This document shows, piece after piece, positions 6,168 to 6,805 of a stretch of 6,805 bases of DNA; the first letter of the stretch is position 1; every line of letters begins with the position of its first letter. The translations under genes were made by a program, and so were the position numbers. Below the pieces are notes generated by a model that had not been told where the DNA came from, made no database searches, and worked only from the letters and a program-made list of their open reading frames with translations. The DNA lies in contig FR895392.1 in assembly GCA_000435595.1 (NCBI GenBank), forward strand, positions 61,272-68,076, written 5' to 3'. The stretch is from Firmicutes bacterium CAG:882 (GTDB lineage Bacteria > Bacillota > Clostridia > Lachnospirales > Lachnospiraceae).

Positions 6168-6315
6168 GAGCTTAAACTGCCATTCTACAGCTTAGCTTTC
6201 TTCTTTCTATTCAAAAGAATTTCCATTATAAATTACAACGCTGTTTTCAGGCTCACTCAGCTTTACCTGTAAGCCGTAGCATTTATTTTTTTCAGACAGA
6301 GACTACTCCCTGCTC
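6168..6315. other. Intergenic stretch between the shared hairpin and the dehydratase stop, no supported feature
   Basis: About 150 bp, AT-rich, 3' of both convergent genes. It holds a T-run at 6286-6292 on the plus strand and a weak stem with a mismatch (6250-6256 with 6269-6275), too far from the T-run to be a convincing terminator. I see no coding potential, promoter or known RNA here. Confidence 0.5.
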
Positions 6316-6805
6316 TTATTTGATGAACCCTACCTGCCTGCTGATAATATCAATCTGCTCATCCTTTTTCTTATTGTACTCTATTTTCTTCTCTTCAAAA
6401 TAATTTTTTCCGTAAGAATCAATTGATACGATCAGCGGTCCAAACTCCTTCACATGGCAATGCCACAATGTCTCAGGCATTCCAAGGTCCTTCCACTGTG
6501 CCTCAACAATCTCTTCCACCTCAACTGCTGCCACAACAGCATTTCCTGCAGGGAATACACAGTGAATTGCACCGAAGTCCTTGCACGCCCTCTCGGTATT
6601 TCCCTTCATTCCGCCCTTGCCGACAATAACGCGGACACCCGTGGTCTCCACAAATTCATACTCGAACTTCTCCATTCTCATTGATGTTGTAGGTCCTACA
6701 GATACCATCTCGTACTTCTCATCCCCAAGCGGACGAATAATCGGACCTGCATGCAGAATTGCCGCATTTCTGACATCTACGGGAATCTCCCTGCCTTCCT
6801 CAACT
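6316..6805 (-). CDS. Fumarate hydratase / L(+)-tartrate dehydratase beta subunit, C-terminal part (5' truncated)
   Basis: The reading frame is open to the right edge (last full codon ends at 6804), so the true start is outside the window. The ATG at 6706-6708 is internal, because coding sequence of the same family continues upstream of it (HAGPIIRPLGDEKYEM). The visible 162 residues contain family blocks I recall from E. coli TtdB and class I fumarases: MVSVGPTTSMRM, VIVGKGGM, VFPAGNAV, DLGMPETLWHC and VKEFGPLIVSID. The beta subunit pairs with an alpha subunit carrying a 4Fe-4S cluster, and together they reversibly dehydrate malate to fumarate or tartrate to oxaloacetate in the cytoplasm. The alpha subunit is expected just beyond the right edge, upstream on this strand. 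The protein ends in a charged helix (EEKKIEYNKKKDEQ). In fermentative Clostridia the fumarase role is more likely, but sequence motifs alone do not settle the substrate. Confidence 0.92.
   Translation of the reverse strand, partial: VEEGREIPVDVRNAAILHAGPIIRPLGDEKYEMVSVGPTTSMRMEKFEYEFVETTGVRVIVGKGGMKGNTERACKDFGAIHCVFPAGNAVVAAVEVEEIVEAQWKDLGMPETLWHCHVKEFGPLIVSIDSYGKNYFEEKKIEYNKKKDEQIDIISRQVGFIK

Noticed and set aside
6250..6292. Possible plus-strand terminator (GGCTCAC with GTAAGCC, then seven T)
   Set aside because: Stem has a mismatch and the T-run starts about 10 nt after the stem, too far for a convincing intrinsic terminator.
6706..6708. ATG at 6706-6708 as the start of the dehydratase beta subunit
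   Set aside because: The frame upstream of it continues with family-typical sequence (HAGPIIRP) to the window edge, so this Met is internal.

Overview
The window looks like ordinary chromosome of an anaerobic Clostridia bacterium, most likely Lachnospiraceae. This is inferred from gene content: a membrane-anchored D,D-carboxypeptidase, a KapD/ERI-1-like exonuclease, a Cache-GGDEF-EAL protein, a class III signal-peptide pilin, a BmrR-like regulator and a two-subunit-type fumarase/tartrate dehydratase. Strong sigma-A-like promoters and GGAG ribosome-binding sites also fit. No species call is possible from the sequence alone. I see no mobile elements, CRISPR arrays, tRNAs, rRNAs or riboswitches.

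Layout, left to right. (1) Positions 1-1349, plus strand: the 3' part of a serine D-Ala-D-Ala carboxypeptidase (penicillin-binding protein, peptidase family S11), cut by the left edge. (2) 1352-2314, minus strand: a DEDDh 3'-5' exonuclease with a cysteine-rich C-terminal extension, convergent with gene 1 and only 2 bp from it. Its intrinsic terminator sits inside the last codons of gene 1. (3) 2315-2511: a divergent promoter region with one sigma-A promoter for each direction. (4) 2512-4734, plus: a membrane-bound Cache-GGDEF-EAL protein whose GGDEF motif is degenerate and whose EAL site is intact, so a predicted c-di-GMP phosphodiesterase. (5) 4735-4855: a consensus promoter (TTGACA, 17 bp, TATAAT) flanked by a 7-bp-arm inverted repeat. 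(6) 4856-5302, plus: an orphan type IV pilin-like protein with a cysteine-rich tail. (7) 5327-6103, plus: a MerR-family regulator with a GyrI-like effector-binding domain, 24 nt after the pilin gene and probably in the same transcript. (8) 6128-6167: a strong hairpin between convergent genes, with its T-tract on the minus strand. (9) 6168-6315: short intergenic DNA with nothing I can support. (10) 6316-6805, minus: the C-terminal part of the beta subunit of a fumarase / L(+)-tartrate dehydratase, cut by the right edge.

How they fit together. The flanking genes are housekeeping (cell wall, nucleic acid trimming, central metabolism). The centre is more distinctive: a c-di-GMP-degrading sensor, then a promoter-driven pair of an orphan pilin-like protein and a ligand-binding regulator. 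C-di-GMP controls type IV pili and surface behaviour in other Clostridia, so a functional link is plausible, but adjacency is the only evidence here. The pilin/MerR pair and the dyad around its promoter are the best candidates for something not yet described. Three start codons are moved downstream from the longest possible reading (2512, 4856, 5327) because Shine-Dalgarno position supports the later ATG.
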